From assembly GCA_959347315.1 (NCBI GenBank), contig OY365809.1:41246790-41310789 (forward strand): 64,000 bases of DNA, given 5' to 3'. The notes beneath the pieces are model-generated. The model was not told the origin of the DNA. It did not search any database and saw nothing but the letters and a program-made list of their open reading frames with translations. The DNA comes from Bimastos eiseni. Lineage: Eukaryota; Annelida; Clitellata; Crassiclitellata; Lumbricidae. The position numbers and the translations under genes were made by a program. This document shows positions 1 to 11,945 of this stretch, piece by piece (the first letter of the stretch is position 1; every line of letters starts with the position of its first letter).

Positions 1-114
1 GACCATAATCAATCATTTTATTTAAAATGCTCCAAATCGACATAACACAAACTCACACAGTTAAATATTAGCTGAAGAAACAGAATATAATGGGGCGGAG
101 GTTCAAATGAAAGA

Positions 115-345
115 AATGACAAAAACCCAACGGACTAACAAGCTGGATCAATAAAATAAATGTTGATTAAATATAAGCTGGATTGATGAAAACAATTGTT
201 CTTTAAACAGAAGTTGGATCGAACGAAGTGTTATTGCGTCACTAGAAGCTGGATTGATTAAAAACATTCCTATTTCAATAGATGTCGGATTGATGAAAGT
301 ATTAGTGCGTAATAGACGCAGGGCAGATTAAAATGATAGTTCTTT
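115..345. repeat. Minisatellite array of the gctggattgatgaaaa family (plus orientation)
   Basis: Five to six degenerate units of 35-45 bp contain the word gctggattgatgaaa. The succession of unit variants matches that at 62400-62575, including shared words such as ttctttaaa, agttggatcga and gattaaaaa in the same order. The two arrays are therefore copies of one array, not independent expansions. Confidence 0.75.
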
Positions 346-436
346 AAAATAGAAGTTGAAACTATGACTGAAATATCTATATAAATAAAGACAGTATTGT
401 GTATGCGTCTCTCTGCCGGCTATGCGTTTGCACAGT

Positions 437-802
437 TTGTGAGTTATTGACTCGAAACCTTTGTCGTTGGCTCGGGGACACCCAGTAGATGAGTTGGTGA
501 ACCGCGGCCGCCCTCTTCCTGGTCTCCAGGGCAAGAAACCTGTCTCTGGACCCTCCCAAGGAAAGTTTCCTTCTCAGTCGCCAGGAGCGTGTCGACGAAA
601 CACGTGATATCTGTCTGCCCCACCTGTTCTTCTTTTACACCTTCATGAATGAATGGACGGTTTGGAAGATATCGTACAGGTAGGAGGTATACAGTCTGTC
701 TGTTATTGACTGGAAATCTTCGCCGTTCGCTCGGTGAGGATCTGGTACACCCAGTAGAGGGGTTGGTGACCCGCGGCCGCCATCTTCCTGCTCTCCACGG
801 CC
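437..802. repeat. Two direct copies of an unidentified dispersed repeat
   Basis: 437-531 and 695-802 share a stretch running from ttattgactcgaaa-like sequence through cacccagtaga and gttggtgaa to cgcggccgcc and tcctggtctcc. An inverted, partial third copy lies at 14276-14345. The GC-rich core with a NotI-like word stands out from the AT-rich background. No coding potential is recognised. Confidence 0.5.
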
Positions 803-874
803 AAAAACTCTCAACCCGTGCAACGCCGGGTTCCCCCATTTAGTTGCATAATTATATAGAAGCTGGATTGATGG

Positions 875-1110
875 ATAATGAGAGAAAAATAGAGAGCGTG
901 ATGACAGGAATTATGGAGGGAACGGGAAGAGGAAGGATACCTTGCAGAGAATGGCTAGATGTCATTGAAGACTGATGTGGAACTTATACGCATTACTCAT
1001 TACAAACTAACCCAAGACAGAGGAGCATGGAGAACAATGGTGAAATGTGTAGTGGACACTTACGGGCTTTCAGCCCATGGATCATGATAAGGGCAAGGAT
1101 GATATCCCCA
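875..1110 (+). mobile_element. RTE-type LINE, C-terminal coding end (decayed)
   Basis: Frames on the plus strand encode the conserved end of RTE-like polymerases: a GxxRGRxPxREWLDxIED-like stretch followed by TQDRGAWRTMVKC. It closely matches the minus-strand fragment at 8773-9090. Stop codons break it. Confidence 0.6.
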
Positions 1111-1586
1111 TTACCGCTTACAGCTGACATCACAGTCAAGTCCTAAATAGGTTAATCTTTGTCACGTGCCTACTAATAGTCTGTGAAACGGGTTGCTTGA
1201 GCATTGACATAACGAATACTTGATTCTGGAGCTCTATTTCTTAAACTTTATATGATGAGCTTATGGCTATTGGGCAAGATGTTTGAACGCTTTGCCGAGA
1301 TTATGTGGTCACCAAAATTGTAAGGTCGCGATATACTGTTATTAGTAGCATAGCCACAAGTCACCCTGCACTGGCTACAAAAACGCCTGTCCTGGATAAA
1401 TGTCCTGTTTACCAAAAGAGTCAGGCGCCTCCACTACTCTTAATACATGCACAGAAACTTATGTCAGCTCATAATTATTATGTACAGTTCTCTTACAATT
1501 GTGTTCCACTTCTATTTACGCAGATAATAGTATTTTGTGTAGACAACATTTTGTTAGATTAATGATAATTAAATGTCTCCGCATAC

Positions 1587-1728
1587 CGACAGTAATTTTC
1601 TGGCTTCGAATTTTTTTCGAATGTATAGCTGTCAGTGGGGTAATCTGTCCAACGTTTGCACGCTCTAAAGGTGGCAGTATAGTTGACTTTTCCATTGTAG
1701 GTAATTCCACGATCATGTAACGTGCAAG
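1587..1728 (-). CDS. Kringle domain, first-half exon (kringle 2a, gene B)
   Basis: A 142-nt exon entered in phase 1 after an aaattcag acceptor and left in phase 2 at a gtatgc donor. It encodes CTLHDRGITYNGKV, ACKRWTD and a final ENYCR, the first half of a kringle. The reading frame has no stop and the final split Arg codon is in the same phase as in gene A. Protein identity with 51143-51290 is only about 40 percent, yet intron sequence just outside both splice sites is nearly 90 percent alike by eye. The second half is expected left of the window. Confidence 0.75.
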
Positions 1729-2789
1729 CTGAATTTGAAGATAAATTTAATGCAAGTAATAATTTGCAGTTTAGTGTTTAAAAACGGTCAATTAACAACC
1801 AAATGCAGCGACTACTTTTTAAAGAATACCGTAAAAAAACAAGAAATCGAAAAAACTGACTGTCTCACATTTTTGAAATTATCTCACTAACGTGTTTTGC
1901 AACATAAGCCTCCTTTTTGTCGGATAGGCCACATAGTATTATTAGTAATTGTATGCCCAGACTAGACTTGAGTATATAGCTATTACTTGATTTTGTTAAT
2001 ATCAGCTCATCGTAGTTTGATTTACCTGGTTACGAATGAATCGCTATGATAGTAGGCTAGCGACACAGAAATTGCAAAAATTTCGAGAGCTCTTGCGAGC
2101 CATTTAAGATCTACCGACATACCGATCTGCTGTCTTGCTCTCCAACCGCTGGCCGCATATTGGACAACATTGTTCTAGCTCATAAATCCCCCACTTAAGC
2201 CAATAGTAAGAGTTGTGTGACCTAATATTTTCATTTCTGCGCTAGGTGTTTCGAACGCAATATCCGTAAAATTGCAATGCTCTGCTTTTTCAATAGCCAG
2301 CTTTTTTCATGTATATTTCGTCAGCTGTTACAAGTTACTTGCAATAGTTCACTCGATTTATGCGGCGTTTAACCGTTAGTAATATTGTCTGCCAACATCA
2401 CCACCTTTCATTCCAGTAACTCGGCTTCTAAGAATCCATAGCTGGTGCACACTCAAGGAACTGAGCTAAGAGGGCTGCCAAGATCTTTCTAATGGCTATA
2501 TAGGTGATTACACAGTCACTAGGCATTCTCCAGAGAAACAAGGCGGGCACGGTGGCGCCATGCCTAGCCACATTTTCTTTGGCTGTAATCTTATTATTGT
2601 TCCAACAAAACCCGTGCAAGCGTTCAGCGGTCTTGATTGTTTAGAAGTCTCGTCCTTTCTTTCTATCTGTGCCGTCATCACTTTCTTCATCTGTTTTCTC
2701 CTTCATAGACAAAATGCAACATACAATATACATGGAATGACTTGCCCCCCCCCCCCCATTATCCGTAGCAAGCTCTTAATCGAGATCCC

Positions 2790-2901
2790 ACCCTCATCCC
2801 TTCGTGCCTGAATATATTTATTTCCTGGGGACTGTCACGCTGAATAGCTACAACGGTAAGAAGCGCTATATAAATGATCAGATACGATACGATACGATAC
2901 A
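2790..2901 (+). mobile_element. CR1/L2-like LINE 3' tail with (GATAC)n
   Basis: The stretch ends in aagcgctatataaatgatca followed by four gatac units. This is the usual 3' end of CR1/L2-type elements, where a short tandem repeat replaces a poly(A) tail. Confidence 0.5.
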
Positions 2902-3334
2902 ATTGCGTGTAACTGCTCAGAGCATTGCAGTCAATAACAAGTATAACGGGCAAGTCAAATAGATCTATTCAAAGTGAGCTATTTTTATGCTCAACAATTT
3001 AGAACCGGGAAACATTACAGTTTTGCAATTAGCTAAGCCTCATCACTTGCTGGTTGAGATCGTAAAAGATAATGCTGGTGGTGTTGGATTACAAGTAATA
3101 GGCGCTATGGAAGATAGAATGTTAATTTCCACATGTAGGCCTACGTTAGGTTAGGGTCTATAGACTTATTCTTTATATGCTGTTGAGTGGCGATCAGAAC
3201 GACATAATTAAATTTTATGAAGCGTCAGCTATTCTTCGATCTCTGCTATTGAGAGGGTGATACGGAAGGCAACTGCCTTTTTGCGTTTAAATGCCAAGTC
3301 AGACGTTTAAATAGATGACCGGCATTTACAGAAA

Positions 3335-3850
3335 AATATTGAAAACCATGTTTGATAGATTAAACGAACATCTACCTTAAAGTTACCGTCAATACACTAA
3401 ACAACACGAATTTCGATCAGACCACTCGACTTTTATTAATTTACTAGAACAGATTTCTTCAGCAATCTCTGTCGGCATAATAAATTTGTTGACCTAGCTA
3501 AATACAGCCTTTGATATCAATAAGTCGGATGGCTCTCGGAGTCCAAAGTTCTAAAGTTTGGTGTACACCAGGGCTCAAATTTGGGTCCCATAATACATGT
3601 ACTCCTAATATAATATTAATGATCTTCCCAATGCCTTCATTATCCAAAATTTTGTCATTTTTGTCGATGACGCAAATGTTTTTTATTCACACAAATCCTT
3701 ACGGTATGGCATTAAGCAGTGTATGCGTAATTAAAACTTCAATCAGTAATATGGTGGATTGGTTTAGAAAAAATGCATCACTAAAACGTCAACTCACTCA
3801 CAAAATAATTGCAAATAAACTCTTACCATTGTCCTTTAAGAACTAAATTA
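3335..3850 (+). mobile_element. Non-LTR reverse transcriptase fragment (frameshifted)
   Basis: Plus-strand frames give pieces of an RT domain in order: a finger motif like HEFRSDHST, a GVxQGSNLGP-like motif (about 3545-3590), an INDLPN-like motif and FVDDANVF, equivalent to the FADD box (about 3655-3680). Several frameshifts and stops show that it is dead. It lies in the gene B intron between kringle 2a and kringle 1. Confidence 0.55.
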
Positions 3851-4748
3851 TCACTACATCTAATACATATTCATTATCAACTAGAAAAACTGATTCAAAA
3901 ACGGCCAATATATGCAAGGACGAATTCAAGACTCTTTGCGCTAAGGTCTTTTGGACCATGTAGGTGGAGCGCGACACCAGTAGAGATTAAGTAATCACCA
4001 AGCCAGCAGTTATTTGAATAATTTTTACCTACTTATCTGTTGAGTGTGAATTGTTAATGGTCTCGGCTTACCTAGTTAGTTAAAAGGTTAATGTAGTTTT
4101 AGATAAGTATTCTCTACGATGCATGGAACATTAAGAATAGATATTACCTCCACTGTAGTATGTAAGGCGTGTCTCACTGCTGCCTTAAAACTGAGATGCT
4201 TCATGGGTGGCCCAATTAAGTGGGTCCCTTGACTTTTTGAGGAATTCTATTTGCTTCAGTTTATTAACCATAAAGACTTTATACAGAACCAATAAATGAA
4301 GGCCTACAATGGGACGCAAATAAAAAATTTATGTATCCTAATTTGTATTGAATTGAATATCTCCAAAGTGACACAGGCATAGCAACCGTCAAAAAGTCAC
4401 AGAGACGAAATTATAGGTGAAAGATGTAATGTTATATCTACACGTAGCACTTTCGAGCTGTCATCTGTTCAGCTGGACCATATCTGAGAGACGAAACGGA
4501 TGATGTGTGTATCCCAGTAACGTCCTAAGGGTAATTTCAATTAAGTTGAGCCACGAGAGTTTTTAGAACCGTGTCCTAGTCTTTCGCCAGGTTGATCTAT
4601 ACATCTAAATCGCTGCCGTCATCATGTGCTTTTGAAATGACTAATATTCATGCATAAGACTTGCGTTTCATTCTTGATTAAATTTGACCCTGTATGACTA
4701 AATGATGAATATTTGAATACTAAGTGGATAGAAATATAAAAATCATAC

Positions 4749-5021
4749 CGGCACTAGTTTCATAAAATCTACCAGGACAAGCGTCACAGAAATCCCATTC
4801 CAGACTACCCATTGTGTAGCACCAGATGCCGGGTCTTATGGCCCCAGGATTTCGACAGAAATTTTCTGCAGCTGCTTTGCTTCCGTCAGGAAACATGTCG
4901 TCCGTTATGGATGGATTAACCGCGTGGGGTTTATTATCAGCCCATCTTTGGCACGCTTCATTCTTCACTGTTACATTCACAGTTCCAATGTAAGCTATTC
5001 CATTGCCTATGAGCACGCAGG
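4749..5021 (-). CDS. Kringle domain exon (kringle 1, gene B)
   Basis: A 273-nt exon, phase 1 to phase 1, with acceptor tgctttgtag and donor gtatga. It holds a complete kringle with six cysteines: the first Cys at the start, ACQRWA, FCRNPG, WCYTMG and FCDAC. It is about 70 percent identical in protein to 53719-53994. By eye, differences are mostly replacements (about 25) with about six silent codon changes. It lacks one codon after CRNP compared with gene A. Confidence 0.87.
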
Positions 5022-5381
5022 CTACAAAGCAATGACACAATATGTCAAAACAACAAGATTTATAAATAATTCATTAAGGTTTTATTTATTAATCACATTA
5101 AGCGATCCTGTAACTGTGAATTCAACGGCATCTGATGCTTTTCAGGATGCCGCTGCCTAGCCTACCACTTTCGCCCCTACAGTTACTGTATTTAATCTTC
5201 ACGCGGTTTGGTCGCGTGGTGTTGTCAACTACTGTTCAATGTTGGTTCAAGGACTCTCGATTAGAGGACTGGCTACTCGTCAAAAAACCGTGTGCTTCCG
5301 GCTATGGTGCTCTAGTGTGGCTACATCTGGTGTCGCAGGTGTACAGGGTCACAGCAAACAAGCTGAAAGACGCAATGTATA

Positions 5382-7365
5382 GGGTGGGCCATTAAAAAGT
5401 AACCCATCATGTTTTCTGCCATTATTTAGACCAAAAATATAAATTAACAAATGAAATTTTACCGAGGCAAAATCAAAACCATATTTACACATAAAGGGCA
5501 ATATTTACTAAAATATTTTGAACAGAACACAAGTTATGTCACTTTTAATGAGTCACAATTTATTGATGGTCTTAAAACATTTAACGCAGCAAAAATGTAA
5601 AAAATTGATTTTTGTGAAATTACATCTCAAGTAATTGTTACGAAACAAAGTTTATAGTATTTCACAACCTGTTTTAAAGCTGTCCACCAACAGTTGCCAC
5701 ACGTGTTCTGAGTCTCTTTGAAAAGTTTGTGAAGACCTTGTTGACGAGTATCTGAGGCAAATCTTCCCAAATCAGCTTCAATGCGACTCATCGTTTTTGA
5801 CTTAGTGGCATTTCTCAAGCATGATTCCCGCACGTGACAACCCAGCTGGTTCAAATCTGGAGAGTTAAGGCCCTTTGGACCTTCTCAGTGAACCATGGCA
5901 ATTGACCCTTGACCAGATCTTTCGAAAGGCGATTGGTATGCGATGGCGTGCTATCTTGCTGAAGGGTGAATTCAGCTGGCAGCAAATACTTGTAATCGAT
6001 GAGGAAACAGCTACCAACGTATTATGTAATGTGCACCTTGGCCATTTCATCAACAAAATGCAGTCGACTGTTGTCACCAAATATCAACCCAGCCGACACC
6101 ATAATATGTGGAACGAACCGCTCGCATTGAACGATAAATCGATCAGGTTTGACATCAGGTTTCTTGCCGCTGGCAGGGATGGGCAGAAATTTCAAATAAC
6201 GTAATTTGAATTACAATTTTAAGTCTGAATTTATAATTTGCTGCCCAGACTCAATGTAATTTGTAATTAAGATAACACTTTGTCTGTAATTTGTAATTTC
6301 AAATTACATCATGAAAAAATTACTTTACATTCTTTGATAAAAGAAAAATCGATAAATATAAAAGTTCTTTGGATCAAAAATAAATTGTCTAACTTTGATA
6401 TTTCTAGTAATGAAAAAGGTTTTTTTTAAAACAATTCAATGCTGCTCTGTCTTCTTCTACACTGTTAAAGAAACTCACAGTTTGTAGTCATGATTGTAAC
6501 AATTTGTAAGGCCCAACACATTTCGTCTCTCAGACACACTTGTGGATATTATCATTGCATCACCGTCAAAGAGCTAACAATCAGTTTGATACATTTAAAG
6601 TCAGTTTTTAGTTATGTCACTCAAATGTTTATTTAAACAAGCATAAAATTTGCTTTTTTACATATTTCAGGAATGTCTTTCAACTTGGTTGGTCGATAAA
6701 ATGAAGAAAAAACTAAAAAATTATTGGTTCTATTCGTTACTAATATTTCATTGCACCTCTGCCGGCTTTGATCACAGGGCGGTGCAATAATAATTTCCAC
6801 CACTGTAAATTGTTTGAAAAGCTGCTGATTCTGAAAGGAAATTAAATTAGCTCTTTCTGACAATGTCATAAGCTAAAATAAAAAGAAAATAGAAAGCAAA
6901 GATTTCTTGCAGAATCTCGCCTGCATTTATTGACCCTGGCAATTTTAGTAATTTATAATTTGGCGCAATTGAAATTACTTAATTTGTAATTAGTAATTTC
7001 CTGCAAAGCTTTAGAGTAATTGGTATTTTGTAATTCAGTTCGACTTTCACCAGTAATTGGTAATTTGTAATTCAATAGCATGTCAGCCTGTAATTCGCCC
7101 ATCCCTTGACGCTGGGCAGTTGTTTTGGCTGCTGATTGAAGGATTGAGGTAGAAATTCTTCTCATCCATGAAGAATACACGCTTCGTATCGCGAACCTTC
7201 AACTGACAGAGCAGTGCTGCGTAGCTTTCAAGTCTCTTCTGACGCACTGCATCGGTGACAATCTATCCATCGACACGACGGAAAGCGACGGTTATTTACC
7301 AACTTGATCAAATGCTCGCTAAACGACGTCAAAGATACGCTTGTAACCCGTCTCATTTCTCAATA
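5382..7365 (-). mobile_element. Mariner-like DNA transposon, 3' part, interrupted by a hAT-like element
   Basis: A TA dinucleotide at 5380-5381 precedes the inverted-repeat end gggtgggccattaaaaagta. Minus-strand frames match a mariner/IS630 transposase: a KRVFFMDEKNF-type motif with the first catalytic Asp (about 7150-7190), a QQD-type motif with the second (about 5960) and a PDLN motif (about 5850). Frameshifts and a 934-bp insertion break it. The 5' half and the second terminal repeat are not seen. A related terminal repeat stands alone at 14388-14411. Confidence 0.65.
6174..7107. mobile_element. Non-autonomous hAT-like element inserted in the mariner
   Basis: Terminal inverted repeats begin cagggatgggc and end gcccatccctt. 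They are flanked by near-identical 8-bp duplications, gccgctgg (6166-6173) and gacgctgg (7108-7115). Ends of this type with 8-bp target duplications are typical of hAT elements. The interior is AT-rich with many taatttgtaatt words near both ends and no transposase. Removing it restores continuity of the mariner coding region. Confidence 0.7.
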
Positions 7366-7400
7366 GTAATAATGATAATAATAATATTATTATTATTAGA
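7366..7400. repeat. AAT-type microsatellite
   Basis: A run of aat/att triplets with a central palindromic flip marks the left limit of recognisable mariner sequence. Confidence 0.6.
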
Positions 7401-7523
7401 TACCAAGACTAGGACCAAGACCGCAGTTTTCCTGTCTCGAGACCGCGGCCTTGGTCTCGAGACTACAGCTCTGGTCTGCATTACTTTAGTTTTCCAGTTA
7501 GCCATTAATCGATTTTGACGTAA

Positions 7524-7721
7524 CATGTAACCTTCATATGTAAGCTATTTCATTCAACTTCAACGGAATTCGAGTCAAAGACGGGAAGGTGTGGTGAAGT
7601 AATTCCTAATGGAAATTTCTTACCCAAGAAACACATTTTAACGGCTGGAGGCCAAGCAAAGGCATCAAGCGAGATTTGTGAGATTGATGCCAGTCCTCTT
7701 CTGGTCAACACAGGAGGGTAA
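7524..7721 (+). CDS. Unassigned open frame without a start codon
   Basis: The frame is open for 65 codons, from just after a TAA at 7521 to the TAA at 7719. It contains a balanced composition with PNGNFLPKKHILTAGGQ near the middle and a final SPLLVNTGG. A gtaaat site overlaps the end, so it could be an exon leaving after the GG codons. It is not recognised. A transposon-derived fragment is equally possible. Confidence 0.2.
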   Translation, partial: HVTFICKLFHSTSTEFESKTGRCGEVIPNGNFLPKKHILTAGGQAKASSEICEIDASPLLVNTGG

Positions 7722-8772
7722 ATAAGTATATAGATAAACTATTATCTTACATTAGATAAACACTTGTCTAAATAGGTTTACTCAAACTATTTTAATGATT
7801 TTTAGATTAAGTGAATGATGATATGACTGCTTTCTTTCATATTCATTAGCTCTATATAATTCAAAACTCAGTGTTGAACTATATAATGGACTTTGACCAT
7901 ATCTAAGCAATATAACAAGTAACACGATATTAGATCTGGTATTAGGTAACCTCAGAAGTAAATCGTAAGGAGACTTTTTACAATTCTCAAGATTTCAAGA
8001 TTACACCTTAAGTTAGATAATCAGTATTTCCTGTTATTACACCTTACTACGTTGATTTTGTAATTTGATTTATCATGATTTCGCAAATGTTGCTTTTGAT
8101 TTGTTTAATCCAAAGAAGGAAGGAGCCAATGCTAGCGCGTCGTCTCTGGATGTGAATACGTGTGTGAAGTGTCAGCGTAGGCCTAGGCCTTACGTTGGGC
8201 TAGACATACGTTCGGCAACCTTAGATGGCCAGAGATGTTCGCGCATCGAATGGTTGTGGCACAAAAATTAAGTTACCGGCGTAGTCGATTTGAACTGTGT
8301 AGCGTACAGACGATTTTGTGTTGACAATGTAAAAAAGATTAGCCTATGGTGAAGGTTTGTCATATTTTAAAAGAAGAACTAATATGCAACTTGGAACGGT
8401 GTCAATATGATTTAAAAGTCACTGGCTATCAGAAGTTATTTATTTACAATTAGCTGCAGAGGAAGCGAGTTGAGTAATGTGACATTCATAAAGATAGCAA
8501 TAGAGATCACTTGACCTTGGGAAAATTATAAAGCTTCCAATGCAATGACAATGCGCTTACGTTGGGAGTCTCCCACAGCGAATATTGCGCTGAGTAAGAA
8601 ACACAATTCAGTGGGTGGATAAGGTAACTTCTGTCGATACGCGTGACCCTGAAACAATTGAACACAGACATTTAAAACTGTGCCTTCTTAGATGTCTACG
8701 TTCTTAACATCATAATAAGCTGCCCACGTGTAAAACAAGCGGTCTTGCACTAAAGCTACTGAATCTGATATC

Positions 8773-9600
8773 CTATGAACTACTTTTTACCGATAACACA
8801 CTTAGACCATTCAGTAAATGGTCTTGACGTATACTACGTTGCACTTTGTTCATCCGGGGACTTCCACCAATTGTTTTAACATCCTTACCATCATGATCCA
8901 TGTGTTGAAAGTCCATTGCACATTTGATCATTGTTCTCCATGCTCCTCTGTCATGGGTTAGCTGTAATAAGTTGTGTATATCGTTCCAGCACCAGTCTTC
9001 TATGTCATCCAGCCAATATCTGCAAGGAATCTCCTTTCCTTTCGTTCCCTCCATAATTCCTATCATCACACTCTTTATTTTTCTCTTCAACTGAGCCGAA
9101 ATAGTCCCAAATTTCGTGTCGTTTTGGCTTGCGTCATATTCTATTTGATATATAATCTTCTTACTTCAATGTTTGTTACTCTTTGTGTCTAGTTCAGTTG
9201 CAGTATCCGTCTGTCACAGCACATTTCAAACGCCAGTATCATTATGTGCCTTCTTTATCACCCAGGTTTCACAGGCATATAGTGATGTACTAAATACACA
9301 TGTTTTCATCATCCTCAGTTTGGTATTGTATCTTATTGTCTTGCTTTTCCATATGGTGTTGAAGCCTGCCACCACTTCCTTCGCTTCATTAATTCTCCTC
9401 TTTATGTCCATCTTGCAGTTGTTGTCCAAAGTCATGAGGCTCTCCAGGTATACGAAGGCTTTAACATTTTCAGTTACTTCTTCTCCAATTATAATTTCCT
9501 TTTCCATGTGATTTTTCCCAAAACCATTGCTTTTGTCTTTCCTATGTTTATATTCAGACTGGCATCTCTTTCTGCTCTCTCCAATAAGCAACAACTTCCT
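8773..9600 (-). mobile_element. RTE-type LINE, C-terminal half of polymerase (decayed)
   Basis: Two frames on the minus strand line up as one protein. 9226-9594 encodes a thumb-region motif, FVYLESLMTLDNNCKMD, then DIKRRI and ACETW. 8773-9090 encodes the end with YWLDDIEDW and THDRGAWRTM. This order is typical of RTE-clade LINEs. A frameshift near 9100-9220 separates them. Further RT motifs are not seen to the right. Confidence 0.7.
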
Positions 9601-10519
9601 TGTAATGCTTTACAGATATCTTCTTTTAACATCAGAAGGATAAATTCTCAAAATATAAGTGCAAATGGCTATTGCTCAGCCAAGTGGTATCCCATTTGCG
9701 TTAACGTTATCTCGATCTTTTCACACCATAAGGGTTGCCATCGAGAGGAAACACGGCAACAAAGTCTAAAACCATCAAAGGTTCTTTATGGTGAGACGGT
9801 GAGTCTCAGAGAATAAATGGAAAATGTCCATTGACCAGCCAATGTTCTTACACATTGATAATTCTCGCTTACATCTTTGTTCGGGCTGCTAAAGGCTATA
9901 ATTATCAGAGAGAAAATAGTACAACAGTTGTTCAGGACTATGTCCAATCCAACAGAACAAAAGCAAAAGAAATTGGTTATAGTTCAGCAGGCACATTTGC
10001 TTGGACTTGCAAAATTTCTCAATTGGTCTATATCATGTAACTTGATTCGTTACCGTGCGGCTAAACAGCAAACACTGATTCATTTTTCCAACACCAGCAC
10101 TTGAAGTCTTGTTTATTTTTGGCAACATGTTTGATTTGATGCATTATTACAGCAAAAGCTGTTTAACATGTAACGTTCAGAATCCTTGTTTTTCGGCATC
10201 GTCCAGACGTCCACCAATCCTTATCAAATCTTAGAAAATTTCTCAGCGTCCACAAAAGCCACGTCAGTGAGACCAGCTAATTCAACGGTGCTATACCAAA
10301 TCAAGTCCGCAATAGCCAAGCCTCTCGTTTCTTTCCGGTGCAGGTCGAAATCAGTGGGGTCAGGTCGAGGAGACAGCATGGTGCGACGGTGGTAGTCGGT
10401 GATGAGGGTGGTCATGTGGTAGGACAGGAGTAGAATCTGAATAGGACACCTTGAATAGTTCGGTTTTCAGTCGTGACTAGAAAGTAGCGGAGGATAGTGA
10501 AAGCGGGGAGCTTAAAAAT

Positions 10520-10990
10520 TTAATTTTGAGGTAAAATGTGGGGATGAGCAAACTGACGGTGTCCGTTCCAAAGAGTTGGTGCAGCATAGACTAAGGAGCG
10601 ATTGCAGAATTTCAGAGACGATGAGACTGGATGTCGAGATAGAGAAAGATATGATGATGAGCGAGTTGATTCGGGCGGTTGGACTGTAAGTAGTTGACGA
10701 ATGTAAGTGGGCGGAGAGGTTTGAAGTGCGTTGTAGGAGACAGATACCATTTTGTGGTGGATGTGTTGAGGGAATTTAAACCAGTGAAGTGATTTGAGAA
10801 CAGGAATAATATTATGGTGTTTAGGGGTTTTAGCGACTGCGCGGGCAAGATCGAGGAAGAAATGATGATGAAGTTGCAGATGGAACATTGGTGTTTGCAT
10901 TTTAATGACAGGCACATCGAGCAAAAGGAATAGCAGATCATGTAATTGAAAGCAGTAAGAGAGCTGAAGTGAAAGTGGATGCACTGGGTT
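10520..10990 (-). mobile_element. CR1/L2-like LINE, C-terminal RT fragment
   Basis: The 154-codon minus frame contains the post-RT signature of CR1/L2 elements: a HNIIPVLKSLHWFKFPQ motif, then PPTYIRQLL, and a final APTLWNGH. It is open but truncated on both sides. Confidence 0.65.
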
Positions 10991-11739
10991 AGAAAGATGG
11001 CTAGGTTGAAACTATTGTTGAATGAATAGTCACAGATATGATTGAATACAACTTATGTAATGCAATAAGTGTTTACAACGGGGAAAATAATGGAGTTGTT
11101 GTCAAATTGCAACGAACGTTCTCAGAGATAGATGTCAGTCATCAGCACCACGTTCTGGATTTTCCGAGTGTTGATGGTTGGGGAACTTGGTGGCAACACC
11201 AGGTTTCCACAATTAGAATATCATTTTTGGTGTATCAACTGCTGAGCAAGTATGACGAGCCGAAAGCACAGTTTCTGAATTGAGCAAACACCAATAAATC
11301 AGGCAAAATAGATTACATGAAATCTGTGCGTTGCCTAACATGGGCGTTAAGACGAATCCAAGAAAAAGGATATTTTTCATATAATTATTCACTTTCAGGA
11401 TATTCCAAACATCGGCAATGCGAGGTGAAATTCAAGAGCCATCATCGCTATCCTTGCATTTATTCTTCTACCAGCAACAAGAAAGACTTTGGACATGACT
11501 GGGCAAATTATTGGTTTACCAAACAAAGAAAATTACTTACAGAATTTTACAGTAATATTGAAACCTTAAAAAAGCATAGGAGGTATTGGAGAATCACTAG
11601 AAGTGGAGCTATCCTTACTCCAGGTACCAAGAAGTAATCAGTGCGCAGAGCGCGCAATCAAGGTGGTGTAGGAACTTTATGCTGCGTGCAAAAGTAAAAT
11701 AAAAACTGCAGCTAAGATTTATTGATTTCTAAGCAACAG

Positions 11740-11945
11740 GTTATAATGCAGAATCGGGCTTTCTCGGTCGTGGGACCTACATGTGCGCCATCCGGAATGG
11801 ACTTCCCATAGAGCTCCGTCTCCTACCTAAGAACTCCTCATCTTCATTTTACGCCACTCTTAAAACTGTTCTTTTCAGCCGAGGGTTAGGCAGGGAGCGC
11901 CTCTGAGTAGATATCCTGAAGGGGCGCTATTATTATTAGCAAATT
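11740..11945 (+). mobile_element. CR1-like LINE 3' end
   Basis: Frames encode a FSVVGPTCA-like segment followed by LRLLPKNSS. The non-coding tail reads gggagcgcctctgagtag and gaaggggcgctattattatt. The same tail occurs at many sites in this window. Confidence 0.6.

Larger units (their letters stand above)
1587..5021 (-). other. Gene B: tandem paralogue of gene A, visible part (runs off left edge)
   Basis: Two kringle exons in the same order, strand and phases as in gene A are present, and intron sequence aligns with gene A. For example, the region near 4441-4540 matches 53313-53400, and that near 4560-4740 matches 53530-53710. Gene A has a stop codon at 18.6 kb, so these exons most likely belong to a second gene. 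I could not find its PAN exons or signal-peptide exon between 5 and 18.6 kb. They may be absent, diverged, or destroyed. Both visible exons are open with intact splice sites, so gene B is not obviously a pseudogene. Confidence 0.6.

Noticed and set aside
1516..1716. Initial reading of the 1.6-kb region as a decayed pseudo-exon
   Set aside because: The listed frame was wrong. In the phase used by gene A the exon at 1587-1728 is fully open with intact splice sites and kringle residues.
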